From NCBI GenBank assembly GCA_036517115.1, contig DATDYB010000023.1, positions 4,028 to 68,027 of the forward strand: 64,000 nt of DNA. Reading direction: 5' to 3'. This DNA comes from DATDYB01 sp036517115 (GTDB lineage: Bacteria > Patescibacteriota > Minisyncoccia > Phycocordibacterales > PALSA-1337). Of the stretch, positions 24,501-33,910 are shown piece after piece. Within the stretch, counting starts at the first letter, position 1. Every line of letters starts with the position of its first letter. The notes under the pieces were generated by a model. It searched no databases, was not told the DNA's origin, and saw nothing but the letters and a program-made list of their open reading frames with translations. The translations under genes were made by a program, and so were the position numbers.

Positions 24501-27500
24501 ACGATTCCTGCCTCATTTCCTAGGGGCGCACAGCAAAGAGTGTACGCTGTATTAGATGTTCCTCCGGGTGCCTATACTCTACGTATCTGTGTGGATTCGG
24601 CCAACAGTATTCCTGAAACTAACGACAGCGACAATTGCTCGGGAGGGACGGCGATCGTTGTCTCCACTCCCTCGGCTCCACCGACCGTTCAGTCTTGTTT
24701 TGCCTCATTCGTCAACACTAATACCGCTGAATCGAATCGTGACGTTCGAACAAGTGGAAACGTCGGGATATCAGGAAATTGTTCCACTGATTACTTCCAA
24801 GGGATGACGGTCACGGGTACAGCTTATGCATCTGATCTAGGGGCTGGAGTTCCCGTACTCGATCTTTATGGCTGGTTTGGATGGAGAGATTTTGGTACGG
24901 ATCCAACTAACGGCGGCAACGGCGTATGGAGAGATACGGGGCCAGTGAGTACTAGTGCACAGTATTCTGTTCGAGAGGCAAATGGAGCATGTCAAAACAG
25001 CAGTGGCTGGCCAAGTGGGGATGGTATCGGATTCGGTCCGATTAACGTGTCTGCGGGATACAGCAACTCTTTTACGTACGCTTCGTACCTCGGATGTCTT
25101 CAAAATGATCCTTGGCAAAGAACACATGTTAATTTCGGGACCTACGGTGTTCCTTGGGGGATCTATAATTACGGAGTAACTAACACTTTCAGTGGTACAT
25201 ACTATTGTTATGTGCATCTGAACTCTGTATACGATGTTCCAAGTGATACTTTTAAAACACCAGTTTTAATGCGGGGAGATCCGAAAAGCTTTAACCTCTC
25301 AACCCGCGCTGAAAGCTGCTACAGTATTCCTCGGGGTGCGCTTGATGACGATTATTATCAGGAATCATGCGGAAATAGTAAGTATACTGATTCTGTTACA
25401 TTTAGCTGTCCGGGATATACCGCAACTCCTGTGCAGAGCACATCTAATCCTTTACCACTTCCGAATACTCCTATCCTCAAACGACATACCTTGAATGTTA
25501 AAAGTACTTTCGGTACCGAATCAAGTCAGGGTGTGTTCATTACTCAGGTGGGCAGTGCGTACGCATTGAAGACAGATGGAACTCTTACTTCCTCTGTGGT
25601 AGTGCCGATGGAAGGAGGGAATTTTGGAGGGACTACCGACTACTCTAAGACCACTGAGCGTAACTTTAGAGTTACTCTCAAGGCACCCTTCACACACCCT
25701 TCAAGAGGAGGTTCGTTTATCGCGTGGAGTGGATGTGATTCACTTGCCACATCGGGCGACGCCCCTGCAGGAGTTAGTAATAATCAATGTACGATCGATT
25801 TTAAATATTCTAATTCAGGCGGTATTTCGAGAACCATAACAGCAAACTATTTTGTTGCAGTTCCTGCTCAGCCGATCATAAGTGTAGGACCAGGGTCGTG
25901 CGGGGCGAATGTAAATATTTCATGGAGCGCAGCCGCAGGGGCAACAACCTACAAATTGCACCGTTCAACGAATGGGTTGGGTGGTCCATTTAATCAACTT
26001 CCGATTGGTATCCCTACTACGGTAACAAGTGTGTACCCAGATTCAAAGCTTAATGCCACCACTCCGCTTTCACCAAATACGGAGTATTGGTACCAGTTGG
26101 AGGCGGTGAATACGGGAGGTAGCTCGTTCTCGCCGATCACTTCAGGGCTGTCTTCCAAGAACTGTTTCGACTTCGGCCTCACCAACGGAGGCAACAAGAC
26201 GACAGTAGCGGGAACAAATCCTGTAGACAACACACTCACCGCTTCACTTACACCTGAAGCAGTTGGCGCAACAACACAAGTCGTTAACCTCACCATGGGG
26301 TCACTACCAGCTGGAGTAACTCACGTATTCCTTAAGGGCGGTGTGGCTGTAACTTCGATCACTCCGAACGACACCATTACCGTCAGGCTCAATACGACGC
26401 TCGGCACCACGCTTCCGAATACCTACGCCATCACCATTACAGGTACCAGTCCAAATCCAAAAATCCCAGGTCAGAATCTTACAAGACAGACGACATATAA
26501 CCTCATTGTTACCAACCCAAGTAACATGCAGCTTTCTGTTACTAAGTCAGGTACGGGAACCGGTACGGTAAAATCGAGCGAAGCAACACCGAAAATTAAT
26601 TGTGGTAGCACCTGCTCGGCTCTCTACACATATAGCGACCAGGTGACACTTATACCTACCCCTGATGCAGGCTCAGCATTTAAACAATGGACAGGTGCGT
26701 GCAGTTGGACGGGGAGTTGCATAGTCAACATGAACGGAAACAAAGCGGTTGACGCAGAGTTTACTAAGCAGATCGCGTCTGTTGATCTTAAGGCGGAAAC
26801 ATCTGACGGACCGATAATTGTCGACTATGATTTCAATCCTAAACTTACCTGGTCGTCGACGTTTGTAAACGCAAACAGCTGTAACATCACGATAGATCGG
26901 CAATCCAACAACTTTCCAAAAAATGGCCAGCCGGCGTCGATGACAGCGCCCGGTATTTCGACCGAAGCATTGAGGCAAGATGTCACCTTTACCGTAACTT
27001 GTACGAAAAATACTGGCGCAGGAGGGGGAACGGGGACTACGGTCACTGACAGTGTGGTGGTTAAGGTAAAAGTAAGAACGGGTGATGTTACACCAGTTAC
27101 TCGAGCTAATTCCTGCGGAGTGATTGACGTCACTTACCAGTCGGCTGGTAATGCTACGACATACACACTCCATCGGAACCCCGACGCGAGCGGTCTTAAT
27201 CAATGGGGAAGGATTGCTGGCGGAGGAACTGAAGCTACCGGTGTAGCGTTCGGTGCACTTCCGGCCGTACATACCGGTCTCACTGCCGGAACCTTGTATC
27301 AGTACCAGCTTCAGGCGTTTAATAAAGTCAGTGATGCATCGTCGCCAATCAGGAGCGCGACTGCATCCGCAAACTGTTTTGATTACACTCTTTCAAACTC
27401 AGGCAATGTTGGCGTCGGTGTTACTGGAGCAGCCTCAGCTTCAGTTACAAAAACATTAGTCACTGCACCAACTCAAGCGGTAACATTGGCAGTGTCGAGT

Positions 27501-30500
27501 ATTAAAAAACCAGATAACAGTATAGTGACCGGCTCAGGAAGTAGCCTCAGTACATCCGGTCTCACTATTGCGATCAGAGACAACAATCCTTCTAATCCTA
27601 CCAGTACCAGCAACATTGATGTAACAACCAACAATGCGACCCTTGGGACGTATGTTGTTACCGTCGTTGGCTCGCCGCTCGGTAAGTCAACCTCTTTCAA
27701 CGTAACAGTTTCTATTGGACAGCCAACCGTAACGCTAAACACTACGACTGCAGCTTGCGGAGCAAATATTAATCTTTCGTACGGAGGAGGGTCCGGCGCG
27801 AATTCATTTACGTTGTATCGACAAATTGATAGCAATACCTCACCGTATCCGCAACGCGCTACTGCACCCACTCTCGCCGGTTTACCTACAATTGATAAAG
27901 CCTCTGACAGTTTGATCGCCGGAAGAACATACTGGTATCAGCTTAAGGCATCAAATGGAAGCTTCGATGCCTATTCGCCACGGGTGAGTGCGGTTGCAAG
28001 CGTGCCGTGTCCGACAATTGATTTGAAAATTAACGACAAAGACTCTGATACGGTTGCTGCTGGATCGAACGCCGCATTAAGCTGGCAATCGTTTAACGCG
28101 CCAACAGGAAGCACCTGTTTAGCTTCTTCTGTTCCAATAAGTACATTCAAGGGGGCGCGGGTGTTGACCTCGTCTTCACCGGAAAGTGTTGTGGTGGATG
28201 TCAATACGACGTATAAAATTGACTGTTTGGCACCAGGCGATTATCCTTTTTCTGACACGGCTGTTGTGACGGCCCCTGTTACTGTCACTTGTAGCGCTTT
28301 GCCGACTTCGGGTACCGCGGGAGTTACCGAAATTACGTGGACTGCCGTTCCAAAAGGTGGCACAGGAGCATACACCTATTCATGGTCAGGCACCGATAGC
28401 CTCACAGGAACTGCAATTTCAGTAAAGAAAACATATGGGGCAACTAGTGCCGGCTCCAAAACAGCGAGTGTGAGTGTCAACGGATTGGCGGCGGCAAACT
28501 GCAGTACACCCGTGAATATTATCGCTCCTGTGGCAACAGCCGATATTAAAGCGGACGCTTCGGATGGACCGATTACAGTAAATTACGGAGCGACGCCGAC
28601 TATTTCTTGGAGCAGCGAAGAAACCGCGACATGTTCAATTACGGCGAGTCCGGGTGTTACTGGGTTTCCTAAGAGCGGCACTTCATCCGCCGGAGTAACC
28701 TCAGGAGCACTTACGGCTGACACCACATTCAATATCTTATGTACTCCTGCTAATGGAGCAACTAATAATCCAACTAACAGTGTTGTTGTAAAAGTTCGAC
28801 CGCAGGCGCCTGACCTTACCGCTCTACCAGCAGCCTGTGGAGGAAACATCAACCTTACGTATACGGAAAGCAACAATACGACAGGATACAAACTACACCG
28901 GAATCCATACTCAGGGAATGTAGGAACGTGGGGACAGATTGAAGGAGGGAATACAGGAATTTCAATCGCAACTCTACGAAACAACAGGGCTATCGATGTA
29001 AACCTTGCTCTCGGCGCCTCGTATCAGTATCAACTTGAAGCGGTCAATACGAATGGCAGCGCTAACTCTGCCATTAGATCGACAAACGCTTCGGAAAAAT
29101 GTTTCGACTACTCTCTTTCAAACGGAGGCAATATTTCGGTAACGGCCGGACAGTCGGTAACTAATCAGGTGACGAGGACACTTGCTCCTGGAGTGCCGGT
29201 GAGTGCTTCGCAAGATGTGACACTTTCAGTCGGATCATTGCCTAATGGCATGAATGCACCCGATGTTACCAATCCATCGTTTACAGCAAATCCTTTCAAG
29301 CCTACGAACACTAGTACACTGACGCTCAATACGACGCTCGGTAAAACATGTCTACCGCCGCTAGTATCCTGTACTTATCTCGTTACCGTTACTGGGGTAT
29401 CTGCAGGAATCACTAACAAAACAACGACATTTAATCTTACTGTCAATAATCCTTCGTATCTGCTCACGCTTAATCGTTCGGGTAATGGGTCAGTATCCTC
29501 AAGTCCTGTTGGCGTCACCTGTAACACAGGATGTGCCACAACAAACGCTTCGTATCTTTACAATACCTCGGTGGTACTTACCGCTACTCCTGATTCTGGA
29601 TGGGTCGTAGACACAACCAACTGGACAGGGTGCGACTCGGTTACCAGTAATCAAGGGGGGCAAACCTTCTGTACCGTTAAAGTGACGGCGGCTAAGACTG
29701 TCGCGGTTCTTTTCACACAAGTTTCGGCAAACGTCAACCTCAAGGCCAGTGCTTCCGACGGTCCGATTACGCTCGCGTACGGCAGCGGAGCAAATCTTAC
29801 CTGGACATCAAACCATATAGTGGATAATACTTGCGGAATTACCGCAATTCCTTCGGCTACTGGTTTTCCTAAATCTTCATTGCCTCTTTCCCATTCAGGT
29901 ACGAGTTATACAACCGGTAATCTTACTGTCGATACTACATTTAGGATAACCTGTACTAAAATTACAGGAGCGGGAGGAACAGACACTGACACTGTGCTCG
30001 TAAAAGTTGGACCTGAACCCGTCAGCTTCAACGCCGCAAAAGGCTCATGCGGAAGTACCATCGACCTTACGTCGTATAGCGGCGGAGCCGGAGCAACCGG
30101 CAATGCTGCCTACACACTCTATCGACAGCTCGGAGACAATCCACCGTATCCATTTGTTGAAAGCAAAGCAGCACTTACTGGTGGAGGAGGGCTCCGTCCA
30201 GTAGACTCGGTCGGACTCACGAGTGGCTCCACCTACTTCTACCAGGTGATGTCAACTAAAGTTCACCTTGATACCACGAGTTCATACAGCTATTCTGCTA
30301 AAAAATCAGCGGTTGCATCGGAAAAATGTTTTGACTACTCTCTCAGTAATAACGGCAATGTCACAATTGCGGTAGGTGGTAGCAGTGCAACAGCGGTTAC
30401 CAAGACGCTTGTTGCGGGTGCAACAGCGCCGGTAACACTTTCGGTGACGAGCATCACTGCTCCAGGAGGAACAGTGACAACCGGTTCGGGAGTTACGCTT

Positions 30501-33500
30501 GCGGGTTCGGGTCTTACGGTAACGGTCGCTAACAATAATCCTTCCAATCCAGCGACTAACCCTGCAACCAACCCTAGCACTGTCAATGTGACCTCAACTA
30601 CCAACGCTTCGGTGGGGAACTACACTGTTGTTGTAACGGGCGCACCTCTCGGAAAAACAACTTCCTTTGCAGTCACGGTGAATGCCTCTGCCCCTACTAT
30701 CTCATTTACTCCGACACCGTTTGCTTGCGGTGGAAATATCAATCTGTTCTATGGAGGAGGAAACGGAGCGGCACGATTCAGTCTTTTTAGAAAGATAGAC
30801 AGCAATACTTCACCATACGATCATGTAGAAACGGTAACATCGCGTTCGGCACTTCGAACTGTCGATGCGGGTTTGATTCCGGGTAGGACCTACTATTATC
30901 AGGTCCGGGCGTGGAACGGCACTAATACCACTAACGAGGCATATTCCGTGATTCCTACTAGTGCTGTTGCTTCAGAAAAATGCTTTGACTACAGCCTCTC
31001 AAACGGCGGCAATGTTTCTGTTACTGCTGGCCAGTCGGTGACCAACACCGTGACCCGAACACTGGCTTCCGGAGTACCGGTAGGTGCTTCACAAGATGTG
31101 ACACTTTCCGCGGTGTTGCCTGGAACCATGAATGCGCCGACTCCCACGTTCACACTTAACCCTTCGAAGCCAACGAGTACGAGCAACATAACCCTTTCAA
31201 CAACGCTCGGTACTACCTGTCCGCCGCCGACGGCATCATGCACCTACCTCATCACGGTAAACGGTTCGCCACTTAGTAAGAGCACAACATTCAACCTTAC
31301 GGTTAACAACCCTTCCTATGCACTCACCATTACAACGTCTGGAACTGGTGAGGGATCGGTCACCACATCAGGCATCACACCAGCTATTAGTTGCAATCGT
31401 ACTAATGGAACTACAACCTCAGGCACCTGCACAGGCACATATCTTCACAACACTTTGGTAACACTTTCAGCATCACCGGACGAAGGATCAACCTTTGATG
31501 GTTGGACGGGGGCGTGCAATAACACGGCGACATCCTGTACTGTAACAATGAGTCAGGCAAAATACGTCGACGCTAAATTCAACCAACAAAACACCAACAT
31601 CTCACTTACCGCTACTACGCCGGTTGCATATGGTTCGGCGAGCTCGCTTGCCTGGTCTACCAGCAACATGCAAAATAATAAGTGTGATCTTGATGCGACG
31701 TATAATGGCACCAGTATCAGTGGATACCCTAGGAAAAATTTGGCGACGAGCGCAACCAACTACTCAAGCGGGGCACTTACACAAAATCCAGTCGTATTTG
31801 CTCTCACCTGTACACGAGTCAAGGGAACAGCTGGGCCAAACACAGCCTCTGCAACAGTTGGTGTATTGCCTGCAGTGATGACGCCCGCTCCGGTAAGCGG
31901 AACATGTGGAGGCACCATCGCTCTCACATATTCGGGAGGAACTATTGCCACATCATACAAGCTGTATCGAGGAACAGCTGATCAAAGTCCGTACACACAA
32001 CCTGCTAATCCTCCGTATACTCATATCAGAAACACGGCTCCGGGCGCGCCAGCGGACGGTAGCTTCACTACCTTGCCGGCTACCGATGCAGGGCTAACTC
32101 CTAATACTGTTTACTACTACCAGGTAGAAGCGATCAACACCGCAGGCTCATCATGGTCAGCACGACCAAGAAGCGCGACCGCATCGGACAACTGTTTCAA
32201 TTATTCCTTGGGCACTACCGGCAACGTTACCTTGGCAGTAGGAAGTGGAGGCTCCACTTCGATTACTAAAACACTTATTGCGGGAGCGACTGCGCCTGTG
32301 ACACTCTCGGTAACGAGCATCACGGCACCAGGGGGGACAGTGACGAGCGGCACTACCAACACGCTTACTGGTTCTGGCATGACGGTGACAATTTCCACAA
32401 CCGGTAACAACAATCCAGGAAGTCCGACTAATCCCGCAAGCAATCCAAGTACTGCAACCATCACGTCAACGACCGCTGCACAGGTGGGTATATACACCAT
32501 TGTGGTGGGTGGTGCTCCTCTCGGGAAGACTACCTCGTTTACCGTTGATGTTGGTGTTGCACAACCCGTTGTTGATGCGGTAACCACGACAGGTGCCAAC
32601 GCTTGCGGCGGAAAGATTACACTTTCATACACCGGTGGTGAAGGCGCGACACTCTACCAGCTATATCGTCGAATTAACGATGATGGTACTCCGTATCAAC
32701 TTATCCAGAGTGCAGCATCACTCTCGGCACTTCGGACTACCGACACAGAATTGGAATACGAAAAAAGATACTACTACCAAGTTCTCGCTTCGAATGGCAC
32801 TAAAGAATCATATTCAGCACGACCAAAGAGTGCGCTCTCAACAGGCGAGTGTCCGCCGATCGTGAATCTTGAAATCGAGCAGGCTGACGGTAGTTATTCA
32901 GGTAATACTACTTCTGTGGTACATGGACAAAGCCGAATGCTCCGCTGGACAACTACTAATGCATCAACCTGTGTCGCTGCGACCATTCCTAACGTGCCTT
33001 CTGGCAGTGTGTGGGGCACAAACATATCAATTCTATTACCGACAGGGAATCACACCACAGGCCCTATAACTGGAGTAGACGACGATAGCCAGCCTCCTGT
33101 TCGTGAAAAGGTGTTTAGACTTACCTGTCAGAATTCCGGTGGACTCGCGACCGAGGTCTATGACTCGGTAACAGTTACTATCACTAATATTCCAACACCC
33201 GACTTCTCCATCGTTGCCAGTCCACTAACAGGTGTTATGAATATGTATGGGCCGAAGGGGATATCAAGTGAGTTCATTATCACCGTAGAAGGACAAAATA
33301 ATTTCACTCGAGACGTCGTGCTCGACCTTGAGCTTAGAACACCAAGTGACCAAAAAGAAAATAATGTGTCGTTTACGTTGGCTCCAGGGGACGAGAGACT
33401 AGTCTTCTCTGAATACTCGACTGGTGTCGGAATCAAAGTTAATGCCAGTAATGGGCTTGCTGGAGGTAAATACAACCTCATTGTTACCCCGCTGTCGGAT

Positions 33501-33617
33501 TGCAACGCGCAAGGACAGGGTTGTAAGAAATATGATGGAACGGGTGGTAGAGAGGATAAGACGTTAAGTCTCCCAATCCAAGTAACCAACGTCAATCCAA
33601 CCTTTAAAGAAATTTGA
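21585..33617 (+). CDS. Giant repetitive secreted protein, 4010 residues
   Basis: A signal peptide ends near SNAVEA-Y (about 43). The ATG at 21618 is an alternative start. Two thrombospondin-like YSxWGACQ..TQTRTV modules (about 145-232) come first. Several InlB-type bacterial repeats follow (each with a Cys-Cys pair, F..W.G and a final ANF or AEF). A CARDB-like domain lies near 905-1010. From about 1420 onward a compound unit recurs: an Ig-like TSDGPI domain, a fibronectin-like domain with ACGGNINL (eight copies) and a domain starting CFDYSLSNGGN (six copies). The C-terminus is VNPTFKEI. No catalytic motif is seen. It probably acts as a long extracellular fibre or adhesin. Repeats similar in protein differ in codons. 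It occupies nearly a fifth of the window. Confidence 0.88.
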   Translation: MIYHRETITGSMGKKVRIERLCVYIVAVLSLFSFFFASNAVEAYVPGDTITHGTSHSYNNSTYSIYGSYYVGVAIHKNGSVCDQQYGNVYGSNANPPGPASISASCSQVAGPVGTTYTFKNFLLFNGSWSSTGETTYTVVAPTCTTFTYSGWGACQSDNTQTRTVTGSSPAGCTGGSPVTSQSCTFSAPACNYTYSNWGACQPNGTQTRTVNSTSPSGCAGTPATSQSCTYVAAVASAGLSLATPSSMPVPYNSAATLAVSSQNASNCNLSGGGQTWSNVTGNVGAGNVGVGNLTTDTAFSVNCTPNANTTGTPSNSLTVTVAAQVINYTISSAAGTGGTRSCTGCGTVSSGSQVSVTASPNTNYQFSSWSWSGTNNPCSSAGSTCTWNAAQSGTLTANFTAVPSFGTPSFSSVCNNQVTPNDCSTPIIDGSTVTYSGSVTNSGGAAGTWNGTVEVRDGNSGTVYTNWISGVSATVAANTTATLSGTHSNDATFGAGPWQFRFCQSGGSCSPWSGNYYFTKGYSISTTASPSAGGSIACSVGGTTVPCSNTFQSGTEVALTASTAANYQFSNWSGDCSGSSCLLTMNGNRSVTANFSSFNYRIDPPAAQTITQGKTIYVYVPTTLTGGNTEGVTLTLSNLQNGVSYTVDPVGALNPSVTRVFAITAAGNATVETRTVTITGSPLGRTTTFSLSVLAPTVSATLTARNAAGTAVTAAQTGETLNFTTSVLGTAGGTATYSGHTCGSGANLFNVSDGSFSCTYTSASNKTASITVTKQGVSATATKVISVTAPPNTLIIQSVVIDGAVITPTTGASMEMYDGTYNGIYPTEKTFTSTTGTITNTIQAPSKLNGNSFLSWSGCDSTRSRQRCDVTVANGATKTINAQYVTASYYRPNFTVSGVVVNGDKYKGTSTYVDYTINDHNVTIVGTITNSGSTEAPDQAAYVSFEYSTNGGASYTAMGAAYPAIKEQGGSTIPASFPRGAQQRVYAVLDVPPGAYTLRICVDSANSIPETNDSDNCSGGTAIVVSTPSAPPTVQSCFASFVNTNTAESNRDVRTSGNVGISGNCSTDYFQGMTVTGTAYASDLGAGVPVLDLYGWFGWRDFGTDPTNGGNGVWRDTGPVSTSAQYSVREANGACQNSSGWPSGDGIGFGPINVSAGYSNSFTYASYLGCLQNDPWQRTHVNFGTYGVPWGIYNYGVTNTFSGTYYCYVHLNSVYDVPSDTFKTPVLMRGDPKSFNLSTRAESCYSIPRGALDDDYYQESCGNSKYTDSVTFSCPGYTATPVQSTSNPLPLPNTPILKRHTLNVKSTFGTESSQGVFITQVGSAYALKTDGTLTSSVVVPMEGGNFGGTTDYSKTTERNFRVTLKAPFTHPSRGGSFIAWSGCDSLATSGDAPAGVSNNQCTIDFKYSNSGGISRTITANYFVAVPAQPIISVGPGSCGANVNISWSAAAGATTYKLHRSTNGLGGPFNQLPIGIPTTVTSVYPDSKLNATTPLSPNTEYWYQLEAVNTGGSSFSPITSGLSSKNCFDFGLTNGGNKTTVAGTNPVDNTLTASLTPEAVGATTQVVNLTMGSLPAGVTHVFLKGGVAVTSITPNDTITVRLNTTLGTTLPNTYAITITGTSPNPKIPGQNLTRQTTYNLIVTNPSNMQLSVTKSGTGTGTVKSSEATPKINCGSTCSALYTYSDQVTLIPTPDAGSAFKQWTGACSWTGSCIVNMNGNKAVDAEFTKQIASVDLKAETSDGPIIVDYDFNPKLTWSSTFVNANSCNITIDRQSNNFPKNGQPASMTAPGISTEALRQDVTFTVTCTKNTGAGGGTGTTVTDSVVVKVKVRTGDVTPVTRANSCGVIDVTYQSAGNATTYTLHRNPDASGLNQWGRIAGGGTEATGVAFGALPAVHTGLTAGTLYQYQLQAFNKVSDASSPIRSATASANCFDYTLSNSGNVGVGVTGAASASVTKTLVTAPTQAVTLAVSSIKKPDNSIVTGSGSSLSTSGLTIAIRDNNPSNPTSTSNIDVTTNNATLGTYVVTVVGSPLGKSTSFNVTVSIGQPTVTLNTTTAACGANINLSYGGGSGANSFTLYRQIDSNTSPYPQRATAPTLAGLPTIDKASDSLIAGRTYWYQLKASNGSFDAYSPRVSAVASVPCPTIDLKINDKDSDTVAAGSNAALSWQSFNAPTGSTCLASSVPISTFKGARVLTSSSPESVVVDVNTTYKIDCLAPGDYPFSDTAVVTAPVTVTCSALPTSGTAGVTEITWTAVPKGGTGAYTYSWSGTDSLTGTAISVKKTYGATSAGSKTASVSVNGLAAANCSTPVNIIAPVATADIKADASDGPITVNYGATPTISWSSEETATCSITASPGVTGFPKSGTSSAGVTSGALTADTTFNILCTPANGATNNPTNSVVVKVRPQAPDLTALPAACGGNINLTYTESNNTTGYKLHRNPYSGNVGTWGQIEGGNTGISIATLRNNRAIDVNLALGASYQYQLEAVNTNGSANSAIRSTNASEKCFDYSLSNGGNISVTAGQSVTNQVTRTLAPGVPVSASQDVTLSVGSLPNGMNAPDVTNPSFTANPFKPTNTSTLTLNTTLGKTCLPPLVSCTYLVTVTGVSAGITNKTTTFNLTVNNPSYLLTLNRSGNGSVSSSPVGVTCNTGCATTNASYLYNTSVVLTATPDSGWVVDTTNWTGCDSVTSNQGGQTFCTVKVTAAKTVAVLFTQVSANVNLKASASDGPITLAYGSGANLTWTSNHIVDNTCGITAIPSATGFPKSSLPLSHSGTSYTTGNLTVDTTFRITCTKITGAGGTDTDTVLVKVGPEPVSFNAAKGSCGSTIDLTSYSGGAGATGNAAYTLYRQLGDNPPYPFVESKAALTGGGGLRPVDSVGLTSGSTYFYQVMSTKVHLDTTSSYSYSAKKSAVASEKCFDYSLSNNGNVTIAVGGSSATAVTKTLVAGATAPVTLSVTSITAPGGTVTTGSGVTLAGSGLTVTVANNNPSNPATNPATNPSTVNVTSTTNASVGNYTVVVTGAPLGKTTSFAVTVNASAPTISFTPTPFACGGNINLFYGGGNGAARFSLFRKIDSNTSPYDHVETVTSRSALRTVDAGLIPGRTYYYQVRAWNGTNTTNEAYSVIPTSAVASEKCFDYSLSNGGNVSVTAGQSVTNTVTRTLASGVPVGASQDVTLSAVLPGTMNAPTPTFTLNPSKPTSTSNITLSTTLGTTCPPPTASCTYLITVNGSPLSKSTTFNLTVNNPSYALTITTSGTGEGSVTTSGITPAISCNRTNGTTTSGTCTGTYLHNTLVTLSASPDEGSTFDGWTGACNNTATSCTVTMSQAKYVDAKFNQQNTNISLTATTPVAYGSASSLAWSTSNMQNNKCDLDATYNGTSISGYPRKNLATSATNYSSGALTQNPVVFALTCTRVKGTAGPNTASATVGVLPAVMTPAPVSGTCGGTIALTYSGGTIATSYKLYRGTADQSPYTQPANPPYTHIRNTAPGAPADGSFTTLPATDAGLTPNTVYYYQVEAINTAGSSWSARPRSATASDNCFNYSLGTTGNVTLAVGSGGSTSITKTLIAGATAPVTLSVTSITAPGGTVTSGTTNTLTGSGMTVTISTTGNNNPGSPTNPASNPSTATITSTTAAQVGIYTIVVGGAPLGKTTSFTVDVGVAQPVVDAVTTTGANACGGKITLSYTGGEGATLYQLYRRINDDGTPYQLIQSAASLSALRTTDTELEYEKRYYYQVLASNGTKESYSARPKSALSTGECPPIVNLEIEQADGSYSGNTTSVVHGQSRMLRWTTTNASTCVAATIPNVPSGSVWGTNISILLPTGNHTTGPITGVDDDSQPPVREKVFRLTCQNSGGLATEVYDSVTVTITNIPTPDFSIVASPLTGVMNMYGPKGISSEFIITVEGQNNFTRDVVLDLELRTPSDQKENNVSFTLAPGDERLVFSEYSTGVGIKVNASNGLAGGKYNLIVTPLSDCNAQGQGCKKYDGTGGREDKTLSLPIQVTNVNPTFKEI

Positions 33618-33652
33618 TTTTCGTTCCAACCGAAAATCATGTCGAAAGATTT
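33614..33652 (+). repeat. Dispersed 39-bp repeat, copy 1
   Basis: This segment matches 58149-58187 at 37 of 39 positions. It includes the hairpin GATTTTCG/CGAAAATC. The TGA stop of the 4010-residue gene lies within it. A further hairpin (GTCGAAAGATTTTTTCAGC with its near complement, 33641-33681) follows. Confidence 0.75.
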
Positions 33653-33744
33653 TTTCAGCAACGCTGAAAAAATTTTCGACTATTTTTGCCCACCGTAAAG
33701 CGCCGCTAAAAACATGAACTTCGTTCAGTTCTCTAGCGACCAGC

Positions 33745-33771
33745 AAAAAAGCCCTAATCAAGGGCTTTTTT
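33745..33771 (+). terminator. Intrinsic terminator after the giant gene
   Basis: AAAAAAGCCCT, 5-base loop, AGGGCTTTTTT. It lies 128 bases downstream of the 4010-residue gene; the space between holds the dispersed repeat and further hairpins but no gene. Confidence 0.85.
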
Positions 33772-33798
33772 GACAGCCAGCAACCTTTTGTTGTGTAC

Positions 33799-33827
33799 TT
33801 GCAATTTAGAGCGTTTAGGTATATAAT
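33799..33827 (+). promoter_or_regulatory. Promoter of the 304-residue gene
   Basis: TTGCAA (33799-33804), 17-base spacer, TATAAT (33822-33827). The leader of about 77 bases carries a strong SD (AAAGGAG) before the GTG at 33911. Confidence 0.75.
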
Positions 33828-33910
33828 TGTATATAGAAGATGTTTGAAATTGTTTAGAAAAAACGGCAATTTCTCGCTTCGGTAAACTAAAATTCAACAA
33901 AGGAGACGGT

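Noticed and set aside
24837..25217. Long antisense ORFs inside the giant surface genes (for example 24837-25217, 26673-27272, 32201-32632 minus)
   Set aside because: They lie fully within strong coding sequence on the other strand, have skewed composition from repeated Thr/Gly/Ser codons, and lack promoters and recognisable motifs.
21585..33617. Repeats in the 4010-residue gene as a CRISPR array or tandem satellite
   Set aside because: Units are long, in frame, diverged at synonymous sites and encode folded domains. There are no short identical direct repeats with unique spacers.
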